Source: Betaproteobacteria bacterium
GTDB lineage: Bacteria; Pseudomonadota; Gammaproteobacteria; Burkholderiales; Casimicrobiaceae
Assembly: GCA_003153335.1 (NCBI GenBank)
Contig: PLYG01000426.1
Span: 1-11,493 of the forward strand
Direction of reading: 5' to 3'
Length of the DNA stretch: 11,493 bases
In this document: in pieces, positions 1 through 7,580 of the stretch
Layout of the letters: each line of letters opens with the position of its first letter
Numbering within the stretch: position 1 is the first letter of the stretch
Notes under the pieces: model-generated
Told to the model about the DNA's origin: nothing
Database searches by the model: none
The model's input: only the letters and a program-made list of their open reading frames with translations
Translations under genes and position numbers: made by a program

Positions 1-431
1 CAGGCAACACTCGGGTTTGGGCGGTTGGTTAGACCTTTCCATCTAGTTCTTTCGTTCTAAACTCCGGCGGCTCTCCGCCAGACCAGAGGGACTTTCACCC
101 TCGGAGCAGCATGACTTCACCTTGGCGCTCAGGATTTGGCTGTTTGCCCCATCCTCTGCCGCACCGATTTCCAGTCCGCACCTTTCTCCATATTCAGACC
201 CTGCCGCTGCCAAAACAATAGCCCGTGCCAGGCGTGAGGATGATTCATCTCATCCACAGTTTACTTTTCACCCATTCGCAAGGTGAGTACCGGCAACTGA
301 TCAGACGTTAGGCGGGCACTGCCTTCGCCGCATCTTTATTGGCGATGCATTATTTTCATACGCCAAATTTGACACCAGCAAGAAACGGTTATAGTGTGAC
401 TTAGCAGAGTTGATTGCAGGTTATCGGAACC
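1..431. other. Non-coding left flank with small hairpins
   Basis: I see no supportable gene here. All three forward frames close early; frame 2 reads about 14 codons to a stop at 44–46, which could be the tail of a gene cut by the window edge but is too short to identify. Two adjacent hairpins lie at 66–79 (GGCGG, 4-nt loop, CCGCC) and 86–102 (GAGGG, 7-nt loop, CCCTC). A weaker inverted repeat lies at 238–255 (GGATGA/TCATCC). The right end is more A+T-rich and carries the promoter candidate for the operon. The hairpin pair could be a terminator without a U-tract or the edge of a repeat or mobile-element remnant; I cannot choose between these. Confidence 0.5.
369..395 (+). promoter_or_regulatory. 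Candidate sigma70-like promoter of the lipid operon
   Basis: A perfect TTGACA lies at 369–374. A TATAGT at 390–395 (5 of 6 to TATAAT) follows with a short 15-nt spacer; with the usual 17-nt spacing the -10 would be TAGTGT at 392–397, a poorer match. The surrounding bases are A+T-rich compared with the G+C-rich genes. Transcription would start near 402–405. This leaves almost no leader for a TTG start at 414 and so favours a downstream ATG for the first gene. No operator is evident. It is a sequence-match inference only. Confidence 0.4.
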
Positions 432-2576
432 ATGAATCAGGCGCGGCGTAGGCGTTTCGGATGGGGTAGCGCGGGGACCCTCAAAGGGGGGTGGAATTCG
501 AAAACGCAGTCGCCGGGCGCAACGGGTATGCATTCTGGGCGAATCATGAGGCAGAGCGATGAGCCCCTCTCGTTCGTGACGAAGGCGCCACTGGAACGGT
601 TGCTCCCCCATACGCGACCATGTCAATTCTGCAAAGGCGCCGTCATTTGCACCGGCGAAGAACTCTTGGAGGCGGCCTATTTCATCCTGACTGGCAGTTG
701 CGAATTGCGCGGCGCTCTGGATGGACACGAAGAGGTTCTGGAAACGTTCGGACCAGGCGCGGCCTTCGGCGGCTGGGAGCGGGGCGCGCCTGATGAACCC
801 GGAACCCGAGCTGTGGCCGCCGCCGACAGCGTGTTGCTCTCTCTCACGCGCAAAGATCTCGATCTGCTGCGGGCGCAAGAGGGTCATCCGGGGCGGGGCA
901 ATGGCAATGGCCAGGCCCATCCTGCTGAACTGAGCGTTCCCTTGCATTCCGCCTGCCAGCCGCCGCACCATCTCATCGCTCTGGCTTACTTGTCCGAGCA
1001 ACTTCCGGTTTCGATCATCAGCGAACAATTGGCCCGGTCGCTGTGCGCGGAGACGACCGCCCCAGTCGTGCTGGTTCGACTCGAACGACACGATGGCAAG
1101 GGGAACGGCGACAATGGCGCTCAGGCGGACATGTTTCTTCAAGGCGAATTCCACATGCCGTCCCGCGTAATCAAGACGCAAGGCAATTTCCATTTCCTGA
1201 CCCTGCGAGTCAAGAGCGACCCGCCCTCGCCGGGCAGCATTGCGTCGTTGATTGATCGGCTGAGCCAGCAGTTCAGGTATGTGCTCGTCGAAGCGCTGGC
1301 GCAGGAGCAGCCGGCGCCTTGGTTACTGGAGTTACTGGCCCGTTCGGATCTGGCGTATCTATTTGTCCAACCCACCACCAAAGCGGTCTATCACCTCGAC
1401 CGGGTCATGCGAGAACTGCGACCCCGATGCCAGAACGACGGCACCCACGTCAAACCGGTGGTGTGTCTGGCGTTGGCTGAGCAGGTCGATGGTTTCGACC
1501 GGCTAGTGCAACGAGTAGCAACCCCGGTGCACATGTTCGTGCACGATTGCCCGAAGATGAGCGGGCTGAAGGAACCTGCGCTAGACGCTGGTCCTAAAGG
1601 TCTGTTTGGGGCGGACGTTCGGCGCCTGGCCCGGGAAATCGGCGGCTGCCAGGTTGGGCTGGCGCTGTCCTCCGGCGCGGCCAAAGGCTTTGCGCATATC
1701 GGGGTGATTCAAGTGCTCGAGGAGAATGGCATTGAGGTGGACATCATCGCCGGAGCGAGCATGGGCGCCTACATCGGCGCACTCTGGGCCCACGGCTGCG
1801 ACGGAAAGGAAATGGAGCAGCTCGCGCGCGAGCTGGAAGGCCGTTGGCGCGTCTGGACCTTGATTGATCCCGTGTTTCCGCCACGCCAGGGATTCCTGCG
1901 CGGGTACGCCGTGAAGAAGCGACTGATGCGCTCGATCGGTAACGAGCGTTTCGGCGACCTGGCCCGGCCCCTGCGCGTTGTCGCCGGCAACCTTGAAACC
2001 CTCGAACGTGTCGTCTTCGCGGGCGGGGAAGTGGCCGCGGCAGTGCACGCCAGCATCGCCGTGCCGGGCATTTGCGTTCCGATCACGATTGATGGCGAAA
2101 CCTACATCGACGGCGGCATTGTCGATCCGTTGCCCGTGGACGTCCTGCGCGAGATGGGAGTCTCGCGCGTCATCGCCGTGGACGCCATCCCGACCCCCGA
2201 TCGCATCCGCTACGGCCTTCAGGCGGAGCGCGAGCTGGCGCGGCAGAACGACACGCGCCTGCGAAGGCTCTTCCGCAAAGCCCTTCCGCAAGAGCAGCAA
2301 CTCAATTATTTCGCTCGCGGTAATCTCTTTGAGATTCTCATGCGCAGCTTGCATGGGGCGCAGATTCGCGTCGCCGAGGCCTCCTGCCTAATGGCTGACC
2401 TGGTGCTGCGTCCTGACATTTGCGATGACCGCTGGACCGATTGCCGTAACCCTGGCCGCTTCATCAAGCTGGGCCGCGAAGTGGCGGAACGGCACCTCGA
2501 AGAAATCAAGACCTTGGTGGCAAGAAAGGAGCCAACCCATGAATATAGACGAGAATCGGTGGCAACAGTGGCCTGA
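432..2576 (+). CDS. Patatin/NTE-type phospholipase with N-terminal cNMP-binding-like domain
   Basis: This is probably a serine lipid hydrolase that releases fatty acids from phospholipid or lysophospholipid. Read from ATG 432 it has 714 residues. Residues about 60–150 resemble a cyclic-nucleotide-binding barrel. Residues about 175–375 resemble the Rossmann/ParA-like segment found between these domains in NTE relatives, with no P-loop. The patatin domain begins near 405. It has the oxyanion-hole stretch GLALSSGAAKG at 409–419 (RssA-like), the nucleophile elbow GASMG with Ser443, and DGG with Asp560, so the catalytic dyad is complete. In the nucleotide pocket the usual FGE is FGG (112–114), although an Arg remains at 126. 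No signal peptide or clear membrane helix is visible. The start is uncertain: no good ribosome site precedes 432, and ATGs at 528 and 546 fit the domain start better. It is the first gene of the operon and overlaps the next by 38 bp. The fold is secure; the substrate is inferred. Confidence 0.88.
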   Translation: MNQARRRRFGWGSAGTLKGGWNSKTQSPGATGMHSGRIMRQSDEPLSFVTKAPLERLLPHTRPCQFCKGAVICTGEELLEAAYFILTGSCELRGALDGHEEVLETFGPGAAFGGWERGAPDEPGTRAVAAADSVLLSLTRKDLDLLRAQEGHPGRGNGNGQAHPAELSVPLHSACQPPHHLIALAYLSEQLPVSIISEQLARSLCAETTAPVVLVRLERHDGKGNGDNGAQADMFLQGEFHMPSRVIKTQGNFHFLTLRVKSDPPSPGSIASLIDRLSQQFRYVLVEALAQEQPAPWLLELLARSDLAYLFVQPTTKAVYHLDRVMRELRPRCQNDGTHVKPVVCLALAEQVDGFDRLVQRVATPVHMFVHDCPKMSGLKEPALDAGPKGLFGADVRRLAREIGGCQVGLALSSGAAKGFAHIGVIQVLEENGIEVDIIAGASMGAYIGALWAHGCDGKEMEQLARELEGRWRVWTLIDPVFPPRQGFLRGYAVKKRLMRSIGNERFGDLARPLRVVAGNLETLERVVFAGGEVAAAVHASIAVPGICVPITIDGETYIDGGIVDPLPVDVLREMGVSRVIAVDAIPTPDRIRYGLQAERELARQNDTRLRRLFRKALPQEQQLNYFARGNLFEILMRSLHGAQIRVAEASCLMADLVLRPDICDDRWTDCRNPGRFIKLGREVAERHLEEIKTLVARKEPTHEYRRESVATVA
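2525..2531 (+). promoter_or_regulatory. Ribosome binding site setting the ligase start
   Basis: AAAGGAG lies 7 nt before ATG 2539, inside the end of the lipase gene. It supports 2539 over the longer in-frame opening at 2425, which lies deep in the lipase coding sequence. Confidence 0.7.
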
Positions 2577-4110
2577 GCCAGTAATTCGCCGCCGGCAAGC
2601 TGAAGAACTGCGGCGCTGGCTGCGGACTGTCGTTCTGCCCTTCTCGGCGCACTACCGCGAACTGTTCCGCGCGCAGGGCCTGAACGCCGATTCGTTCCGC
2701 ACGCTGGAGGATCTGCAGCGGCTGCCTTTCACGGCGAAGCCGGACTTGCTCAATACGCCCGAACACCCGCAGCGCTTCAAGGATTTCGTTTTGACCCCCG
2801 ACGCGCAGGTGCTCGCGCGCCGGCCTGCGACGATTCTGCGCGTGCTCCAGCACGGGCGCGAACATGTGAGGAAGGAATTTGAGGCGGAGTTCCGTCCCAT
2901 CTTCGTGACCTTCACCACTGGGCGAAGCGCCGAGCCGACGCCATTTTTCTTCACGCAGCACGACCTCGATCGTCTCGCCGTGGCTGGCCGCCGGATGGTG
3001 GAAGTCTGCGGCACGGGACACGAGGATCGTTTGCTGAATATGATGCCTTTTGCGCCGCATCTGGCGTTCTGGCTGACGCATTACGCGGGGACGGCCTTCG
3101 GCGTCATGATGCTCAGTTCCGGCGGCGGCAAAGTGATGGGCACCGAGGGCAACCTCCGCCATATCCACAAATTCCAGCCCCAAGCGATCATCGGCATCCC
3201 GACCTTTGTGTATCACGTGCTCCATCAAGCGGCGGAGGAAGGCGTTCGTTGCGAAACGCTGAGCCGCCTCGTCCTCGGCGGCGAGAAGGTCAGCGAGGGC
3301 TTGCGCGGGAAACTGCGCGATCTGGCGTACGAACTGGGAGCCCGCGACGTGCAGGTGCTGGCCAGCTATGGCTTTACCGAAGCCAAACTAGCGTGGGCTG
3401 AGTGCCCTTTCCCGGCGGGCAAGCCTTCGGGCGGCTATCATCTCTATCCCGACCTCGGCATCGTCGAGATCGTTGATCCGCAGACGGGCGCCGCCGTTCC
3501 GGCGGGCCAGCCCGGCGAGATCGTGTTCACCCCGCTCGACTCGCGCGGCACTGTGGTCTTGCGCTACCGCACCGGCGACCTCATTGACGGCGGCTTGACT
3601 TACGAACCTTGTCCGTATTGTGGTCGCACGCTGCCGCGGCTCGTCGGCCGCATCTCGCGCCGAACGGAGGTTATGGAGATGCACCTCGACAAGCTCAAAG
3701 GCACGCTAGTCGATTTCAACGAGCTCGAACACGCGCTCGACGACGCGCCGCGCATCGGGGCCTGGCAGTTGGAGCTGCGCAAGGTGCGCGACGATCCCTT
3801 CGAAGCGGACGAGATCGTCCTCCACGCTCAGAACTTGAATGGCGAGGACCAAGCGCACCTAGCCCACGAACTCAACGACCGCTTGTTCGCGCACGCGGAC
3901 ATTCATGCCAACCGGATCATGTTCCATGATGCCGAGGAGATGCGGCGGCTCCAAGGCGTGGGCACGTTGCTAAAGGAACAAAAGCTCGTGGACCACCGGC
4001 CGCAGGCGGACGCGGTTACAACCAGCCCCACTAATGCCCGCGGCATCGCAGGCGCGGGAGCGCGGGAGCCGGCAACCGCCTCGACGGGCAAAGGAGTTCC
4101 TACACTATGA
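2539..4110 (+). CDS. PaaK-like acyl-CoA ligase / adenylate-forming enzyme
   Basis: This is an ANL-superfamily enzyme of the phenylacetate-CoA ligase type, 523 residues. Such enzymes activate a carboxylate as acyl-AMP and then usually transfer it to CoA. Here it probably supplies acyl-CoA to the following β-oxidation genes, though that substrate is inferred. Visible motifs are the phosphate loop TFTTGRSAEPT from about 124, the YGFTE motif at 277–281, YRTGDL with Asp347, and a CPYCGR pair (Cys358, Cys361) as in PaaK relatives. The next core motif, normally GRSDDM, is diverged to GRISRRTEVMEM. Candidate C-terminal catalytic lysines are Lys479 and Lys482. The last 36 residues are an Ala/Thr/Gly-rich tail, probably disordered, encoded partly by a tandem 8-bp repeat at 4052–4067. 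The gene overlaps the lipase by 38 bp, and its stop overlaps the thiolase start as ATGA. Acyl-ACP or acyl-AMP chemistry cannot be excluded. Confidence 0.85.
   Translation: MNIDENRWQQWPEPVIRRRQAEELRRWLRTVVLPFSAHYRELFRAQGLNADSFRTLEDLQRLPFTAKPDLLNTPEHPQRFKDFVLTPDAQVLARRPATILRVLQHGREHVRKEFEAEFRPIFVTFTTGRSAEPTPFFFTQHDLDRLAVAGRRMVEVCGTGHEDRLLNMMPFAPHLAFWLTHYAGTAFGVMMLSSGGGKVMGTEGNLRHIHKFQPQAIIGIPTFVYHVLHQAAEEGVRCETLSRLVLGGEKVSEGLRGKLRDLAYELGARDVQVLASYGFTEAKLAWAECPFPAGKPSGGYHLYPDLGIVEIVDPQTGAAVPAGQPGEIVFTPLDSRGTVVLRYRTGDLIDGGLTYEPCPYCGRTLPRLVGRISRRTEVMEMHLDKLKGTLVDFNELEHALDDAPRIGAWQLELRKVRDDPFEADEIVLHAQNLNGEDQAHLAHELNDRLFAHADIHANRIMFHDAEEMRRLQGVGTLLKEQKLVDHRPQADAVTTSPTNARGIAGAGAREPATASTGKGVPTL
4090..4096 (+). 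promoter_or_regulatory. Ribosome binding site of the thiolase
   Basis: AAAGGAG lies 10 nt before ATG 4107, within the tail of the ligase gene. It fixes the start that overlaps the ligase stop by four bases. Confidence 0.65.
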
Positions 4111-5390
4111 AGACGAATCGGCTCGTGATCGTGGACGGTGTCCGCACGCCTTTCTGCAAAGCGGGCACGGACTTGGCGCCGCTCGCAGCAGACGAGTTGG
4201 GGCGCATCGTGGTGAATGCGCTGGTGACCCGGCTGGGCCTCGATCCGGCGCAGGTGGATGAAGTAATCTTCGGGTGCGTGGCCCAGCCTGCGGACGCTGC
4301 CAACGTCACCCGTGTGATCGCGTTGCGGGCTGGCATCCCGGAGTCGGTCCCCGCCTTCACCGTGCAGCGAAATTGTGCTTCGAGCTGCGAAGCCATTACG
4401 CTCGCACAGGAGAAACTTCAGGCCGGGCGCGGCTCCGTGTTCATCGTTGGTGGAACCGAGAGCATGTCGAACATTCCGCTCTTGTTTAAGCAAACCACGG
4501 CGCAGAAGTTCAATCGCGTCAGCCGCGCGAAGAGTCTCGGACAACGCCTGGCGGCGTTCGCGTCGTTCCGGCCGTCAGACTTTCGGCCCCGCATTGGCCT
4601 GCTGCTGGGGCTGAGCGATCCAGTTTGCGGGATGAACATGGGGGAAACCGCGGAACTGCTCGCCCGCGAGTTTGCCATCACCCGCGATGCGCAGGACGCT
4701 TTCGCGCTTGAGTCACACCAGCGCGCGGTGGCGGCGCAAGACCGACTTGCGGAGGAGATTTGCCCCGCCTTCCTCACGGTGAAGGCCGCTGCGGTCACCA
4801 AGGACAATGGCCCTCGCGAGCACCAATCAATCGCCGCACTGACGAAGCTTAAGACTGTCTTCGACCGCAGGACCGGCACGGTCACGCCGGGCAATGCCTC
4901 GCAAGTCACCGACGGCGCGGTGGCCCTGCTTGTGACGAGCGAGGAGCGGGCCGCGCAATTGGGTTTCACCCCGCTGGGCGCGCTAACGGGCTATGCGTAC
5001 GCCGGCTGCGATCCGGCGCGGATGGGCATGGGCCCGGCCTTCGCCATGGCCCGCGTGGAGGAGGAGTCGGGGCTCGGACTCGCCGACGCCGACCTGATCG
5101 AGGTCAATGAAGCCTTCGCCGCACAGACGCTGGCCGTCCTGAAATGCGCGGAGTCAGACGCATTTGCGCGCGAGGCCTTAGACCGTGACCACTCGCTGGG
5201 CGCGATTCCCAAGGAGAAACTCAACGTGAACGGCGGCGCCATCGCCCTTGGCCATCCGGTGGGCGCTTCGGGTGCGAGGCTGGTGCTGACGAGCTTGAAA
5301 GAATTGCACCGTCGCAAAGCACGGCGGGCTTTGGTCACTCTATGCGTCGGCGGCGGCCAGGGCGCAGCGTTGTGGCTCGAAAGGATGTGA
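4107..5390 (+). CDS. 3-ketoacyl-CoA thiolase, FadI/HADHB-type
   Basis: This catalyses the last β-oxidation step, cleaving 3-ketoacyl-CoA with CoA to acetyl-CoA and a shortened acyl-CoA. It has 427 residues, a full length for the trifunctional-β type. The nucleophile is Cys90 in QRNCASS. The C-terminal catalytic residues are His383 in GHPVGASG and Cys413 in CVGGGQG. A middle loop (about 140–175) with AKSLGQRL, FRPSDFRP and MGETAE, followed by VTKDNG, matches the long substrate loop of HADHB/FadI rather than short biosynthetic thiolases. The NEAF motif is Asn, as in most thiolases, where HADHB and FadI have HEAF. It starts at an ATGA overlap with the ligase, and the hydratase/dehydrogenase gene follows after 2 bp. 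The pairing suggests an α2β2-like or larger complex with that next protein acting on long chains. It is cytosolic or peripherally membrane-bound by inference. Confidence 0.93.
   Translation: MKTNRLVIVDGVRTPFCKAGTDLAPLAADELGRIVVNALVTRLGLDPAQVDEVIFGCVAQPADAANVTRVIALRAGIPESVPAFTVQRNCASSCEAITLAQEKLQAGRGSVFIVGGTESMSNIPLLFKQTTAQKFNRVSRAKSLGQRLAAFASFRPSDFRPRIGLLLGLSDPVCGMNMGETAELLAREFAITRDAQDAFALESHQRAVAAQDRLAEEICPAFLTVKAAAVTKDNGPREHQSIAALTKLKTVFDRRTGTVTPGNASQVTDGAVALLVTSEERAAQLGFTPLGALTGYAYAGCDPARMGMGPAFAMARVEEESGLGLADADLIEVNEAFAAQTLAVLKCAESDAFAREALDRDHSLGAIPKEKLNVNGGAIALGHPVGASGARLVLTSLKELHRRKARRALVTLCVGGGQGAALWLERM
5380..5385 (+). promoter_or_regulatory. Ribosome binding site of the hydratase/dehydrogenase
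   Basis: AAAGGA lies 7 nt before ATG 5393. It supports this start over the earlier in-frame ATG at 5342, which would give a 49-bp overlap with the thiolase gene and an arginine-rich extension not typical of the family. Confidence 0.65.
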
Positions 5391-5392
5391 TT

Positions 5393-7573
5393 ATGGGAAC
5401 CCTTCTGCTTGAGGTCTTTCCGTTGGTTCGCACCGCGACTTCGGATCCACACGTTACGATGGCTCCGCACCGCACCGTCCGGCATACGGTGCGCCCGGAT
5501 CAAATCTGCCTACTGACCTTTGACCGGCCGGGCTCAGCCGCGAACATCCTTGACCAGCGCACGCTCGCTGAATTGAACGAGGAACTCGATTTCATCGAGC
5601 GGCAGCCCCAGCTCAGAGGCGTCGTGCTCACCAGCGCCAAGCGCTCCATTTTTATTGCGGGAGCGGACCTGAACATTTTGGGCGAAGAGGTGCCGAACGT
5701 GGCCGCGCGCAAGTTGATCGAATTCGGACAATCGGTGATGAACCGCCTGGCCGCACTCGCCGTCCCAACCGTCGCCGCCATCCATGGCGCGGCGGTCGGC
5801 GGTGGGTGCGAGGTCTGCCTGGCGTGCGACTATCGCATCGCCTCTATCGATCGCGCAACGAAGATCGGATTGCCTGAAACGCAGCTTGGCCTGCTGCCCG
5901 CGTGGGGCGGTTCCACGCGGCTGCCGCGCTTGATCGGGTTGCCAAAGGCGCTCGAGGTGATCCTCAGCGGTAAGACGCTCGCGCCTAAGCTAGCGCTGAA
6001 AAGCGGGTTGGTGGATGAATTGGCCCCGGCAGAATACCTGCTCCAGCAGGCGGTGAAGATGATCAGCCGAGGCAAACCGCACCGCCCGAACCGATGGCTC
6101 TGGAACAATGGACTTGTCGCGGCAGTGCTGGCCGCCCGCCTGCGCCCGCAGTTGATGAAGAGGACCCGCGGCAACTACCCTGCCGTGCTCAAGGCGTTGG
6201 ACGTGGTAACCCTAGGCATTTCCACGTCGATCCCTCGATCGCTTGAACTGGAGCGCGAGGGCGTCCTTGAGCTGCTCCAGACAGAAGCGTGCCACAACCT
6301 TGTGCGCGTCTTCTTTCTGACCGAGCGTGCCAGGAAGCGGACCGCTGGTGGGACAATGCCGGAAGCCGAACCGAAGCCCATCGCGCGCGCTGCCGTTCTC
6401 GGGGCCGGCGTCATGGGCGCAGGCATCGCCCAATGGCTCAGCGCGCGCCAGTTGCCGGTGATCCTTCGCGATGTCAATACGGAGCAGGTAGCCAAAGGCT
6501 TGAGCAGCATTGCCAAGGTTTATCAGGAAGGCGTCAAACGCCATATCTTCACGCCCACCGAAGCACGCGCCGGACTGGACCGCATCTCTCCCGCGCCTAT
6601 GGAGGTGCCACTGCGCCGAGTGGATTTGGTGATCGAAGCCGCCGTCGAAAACCTGGAAGTGAAGAAGCAGATCTTCCAACGGTTGGACGAACTCGCCGGG
6701 GACGACACCATTCTCGCCACTAACACTTCGGCACTGCCCATTTCCGAACTTGCCGCTGGGACGCGACGGCCCGAGCGCGTGGTGGGTCTTCATTTCTTTA
6801 ACCCGGTTCACCGAATGCAATTGGTCGAGATCGTCGTTGGCCGTCAGACCGCGCCGGAAGTGTTGCAGCGTGCGTTGCGCTTCGTGCAGCAGATCGGCAA
6901 GTTGCCGGTGATCGTGAAGGACAGCCCTGGCTTCCTCGTCAACCGCATCCTCATGCCTTACCTACTGGAAGCGGGAAGGCTGTTCGCGGTGGGCGCGAGC
7001 GTCGTGGAGTTGGACGAAGCGATACTCGACTTTGGCATGCCGATGGGGCCTATGCGGCTGCTGGATGAAGTGGGCCTGGACGTGGCATTACACGTGGCCC
7101 AGACGCTGGCGGCAAGTTTCAGCGACCGCATGACGGTGCCCGAAAGCCTGGTCAAGATGACCCAAGCTGGCCTGCTGGGGCGCAAGAGCGGGCGCGGCTT
7201 CTACGTTCACAGCAAATCGAAGGAGGCAATGCCGAATCCGCAGACGGCGTCGTTTGTCCGGGATCGGCGCGCCGCAAATTGGCCGCGGTTGGAACTTCAG
7301 GAGCGAATGCTCTTGCTGATGATCAACGAAGCGGCGCGGTGTCTCGAAGAAGGCATTGTGAGCGATGCGGAGGACGTGGATTTCGCGATGATCATGGGCA
7401 CTGGCTTCGCCCCATTTCGCGGCGGACCGTTGCGGTACGCTGATGCGCTCGGCGCGACGAAGTTAGTCGGAGCAATGGAGCATCTGGTGGACTCCGGTGC
7501 GCCTGACTTCAAGCCCTGTGCGTTGCTGCGGAACCTGGCGGCCAAGCAAGGGACGTTCTACCACAACAAGTGA
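5393..7573 (+). CDS. FadB/FadJ-type enoyl-CoA hydratase / 3-hydroxyacyl-CoA dehydrogenase
   Basis: This bifunctional protein hydrates enoyl-CoA and oxidises the product with NAD+. It has 726 residues, close to E. coli FadB and FadJ. The N-terminal crotonase domain (about 25–260) has both catalytic glutamates: Glu140 in GGGCEVCLACDYRIA and Glu162 in GLPETQLGLLP. A helical linker leads to the dehydrogenase Rossmann fold with GAGVMG at 337–342, the NTSALPISE segment, and catalytic His467 in HFFNPVHRMQLVE. SPGFLVNR follows. The C-terminal second helical domain has MINEAARCLEEGI and GFAPFRGGPL. It is translated 2 bp after the thiolase stop and 7 bp before the dehydrogenase start, so it surely belongs to the same operon. 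I cannot assign it to FadB rather than FadJ by eye, although the thiolase partner is FadI/HADHB-like. No defects were seen; all key residues are present. Confidence 0.95.
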   Translation: MGTLLLEVFPLVRTATSDPHVTMAPHRTVRHTVRPDQICLLTFDRPGSAANILDQRTLAELNEELDFIERQPQLRGVVLTSAKRSIFIAGADLNILGEEVPNVAARKLIEFGQSVMNRLAALAVPTVAAIHGAAVGGGCEVCLACDYRIASIDRATKIGLPETQLGLLPAWGGSTRLPRLIGLPKALEVILSGKTLAPKLALKSGLVDELAPAEYLLQQAVKMISRGKPHRPNRWLWNNGLVAAVLAARLRPQLMKRTRGNYPAVLKALDVVTLGISTSIPRSLELEREGVLELLQTEACHNLVRVFFLTERARKRTAGGTMPEAEPKPIARAAVLGAGVMGAGIAQWLSARQLPVILRDVNTEQVAKGLSSIAKVYQEGVKRHIFTPTEARAGLDRISPAPMEVPLRRVDLVIEAAVENLEVKKQIFQRLDELAGDDTILATNTSALPISELAAGTRRPERVVGLHFFNPVHRMQLVEIVVGRQTAPEVLQRALRFVQQIGKLPVIVKDSPGFLVNRILMPYLLEAGRLFAVGASVVELDEAILDFGMPMGPMRLLDEVGLDVALHVAQTLAASFSDRMTVPESLVKMTQAGLLGRKSGRGFYVHSKSKEAMPNPQTASFVRDRRAANWPRLELQERMLLLMINEAARCLEEGIVSDAEDVDFAMIMGTGFAPFRGGPLRYADALGATKLVGAMEHLVDSGAPDFKPCALLRNLAAKQGTFYHNK

Positions 7574-7575
7574 GG
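7572..7575 (+). promoter_or_regulatory. Ribosome binding site of the acyl-CoA dehydrogenase
   Basis: GAGG overlaps the stop codon of the preceding gene and sits 5 nt before ATG 7581. This short-spaced site chooses 7581 over the upstream in-frame opening inside the previous gene. Confidence 0.55.
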
Positions 7576-7580
7576 TCGAT

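Noticed and set aside
249..258. DnaA-box-like TCATCCACA near 250
   Set aside because: A single imperfect match (one base off TTATCCACA) with no cluster, A+T-rich unwinding region or replication gene.
414..431. TTG start for the lipase, six codons before ATG 432
   Set aside because: TTG without a ribosome site, and within about 10 nt of the predicted transcription start.
336..1193. Long reading frame on the − strand over the lipase start
   Set aside because: No recognisable domain; it is antisense to a convincing lipase gene and is explained by G+C-rich third positions.
1581..2354. Long − strand frame opposite the patatin domain
   Set aside because: It mirrors the catalytic region with its GASMG and DGG motifs on the + strand; the composition (many His/Arg/Asp) is typical of an antisense shadow.
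414..2576. CBASS-type defence effector (patatin plus nucleotide sensing)
   Set aside because: No CD-NTase or ancillary defence genes nearby; the context is β-oxidation and the domain layout is NTE-like rather than CapV-like.
2506..3228. 240-codon − strand frame opposite the ligase
   Set aside because: No family resemblance, while the + strand carries clear adenylation motifs.
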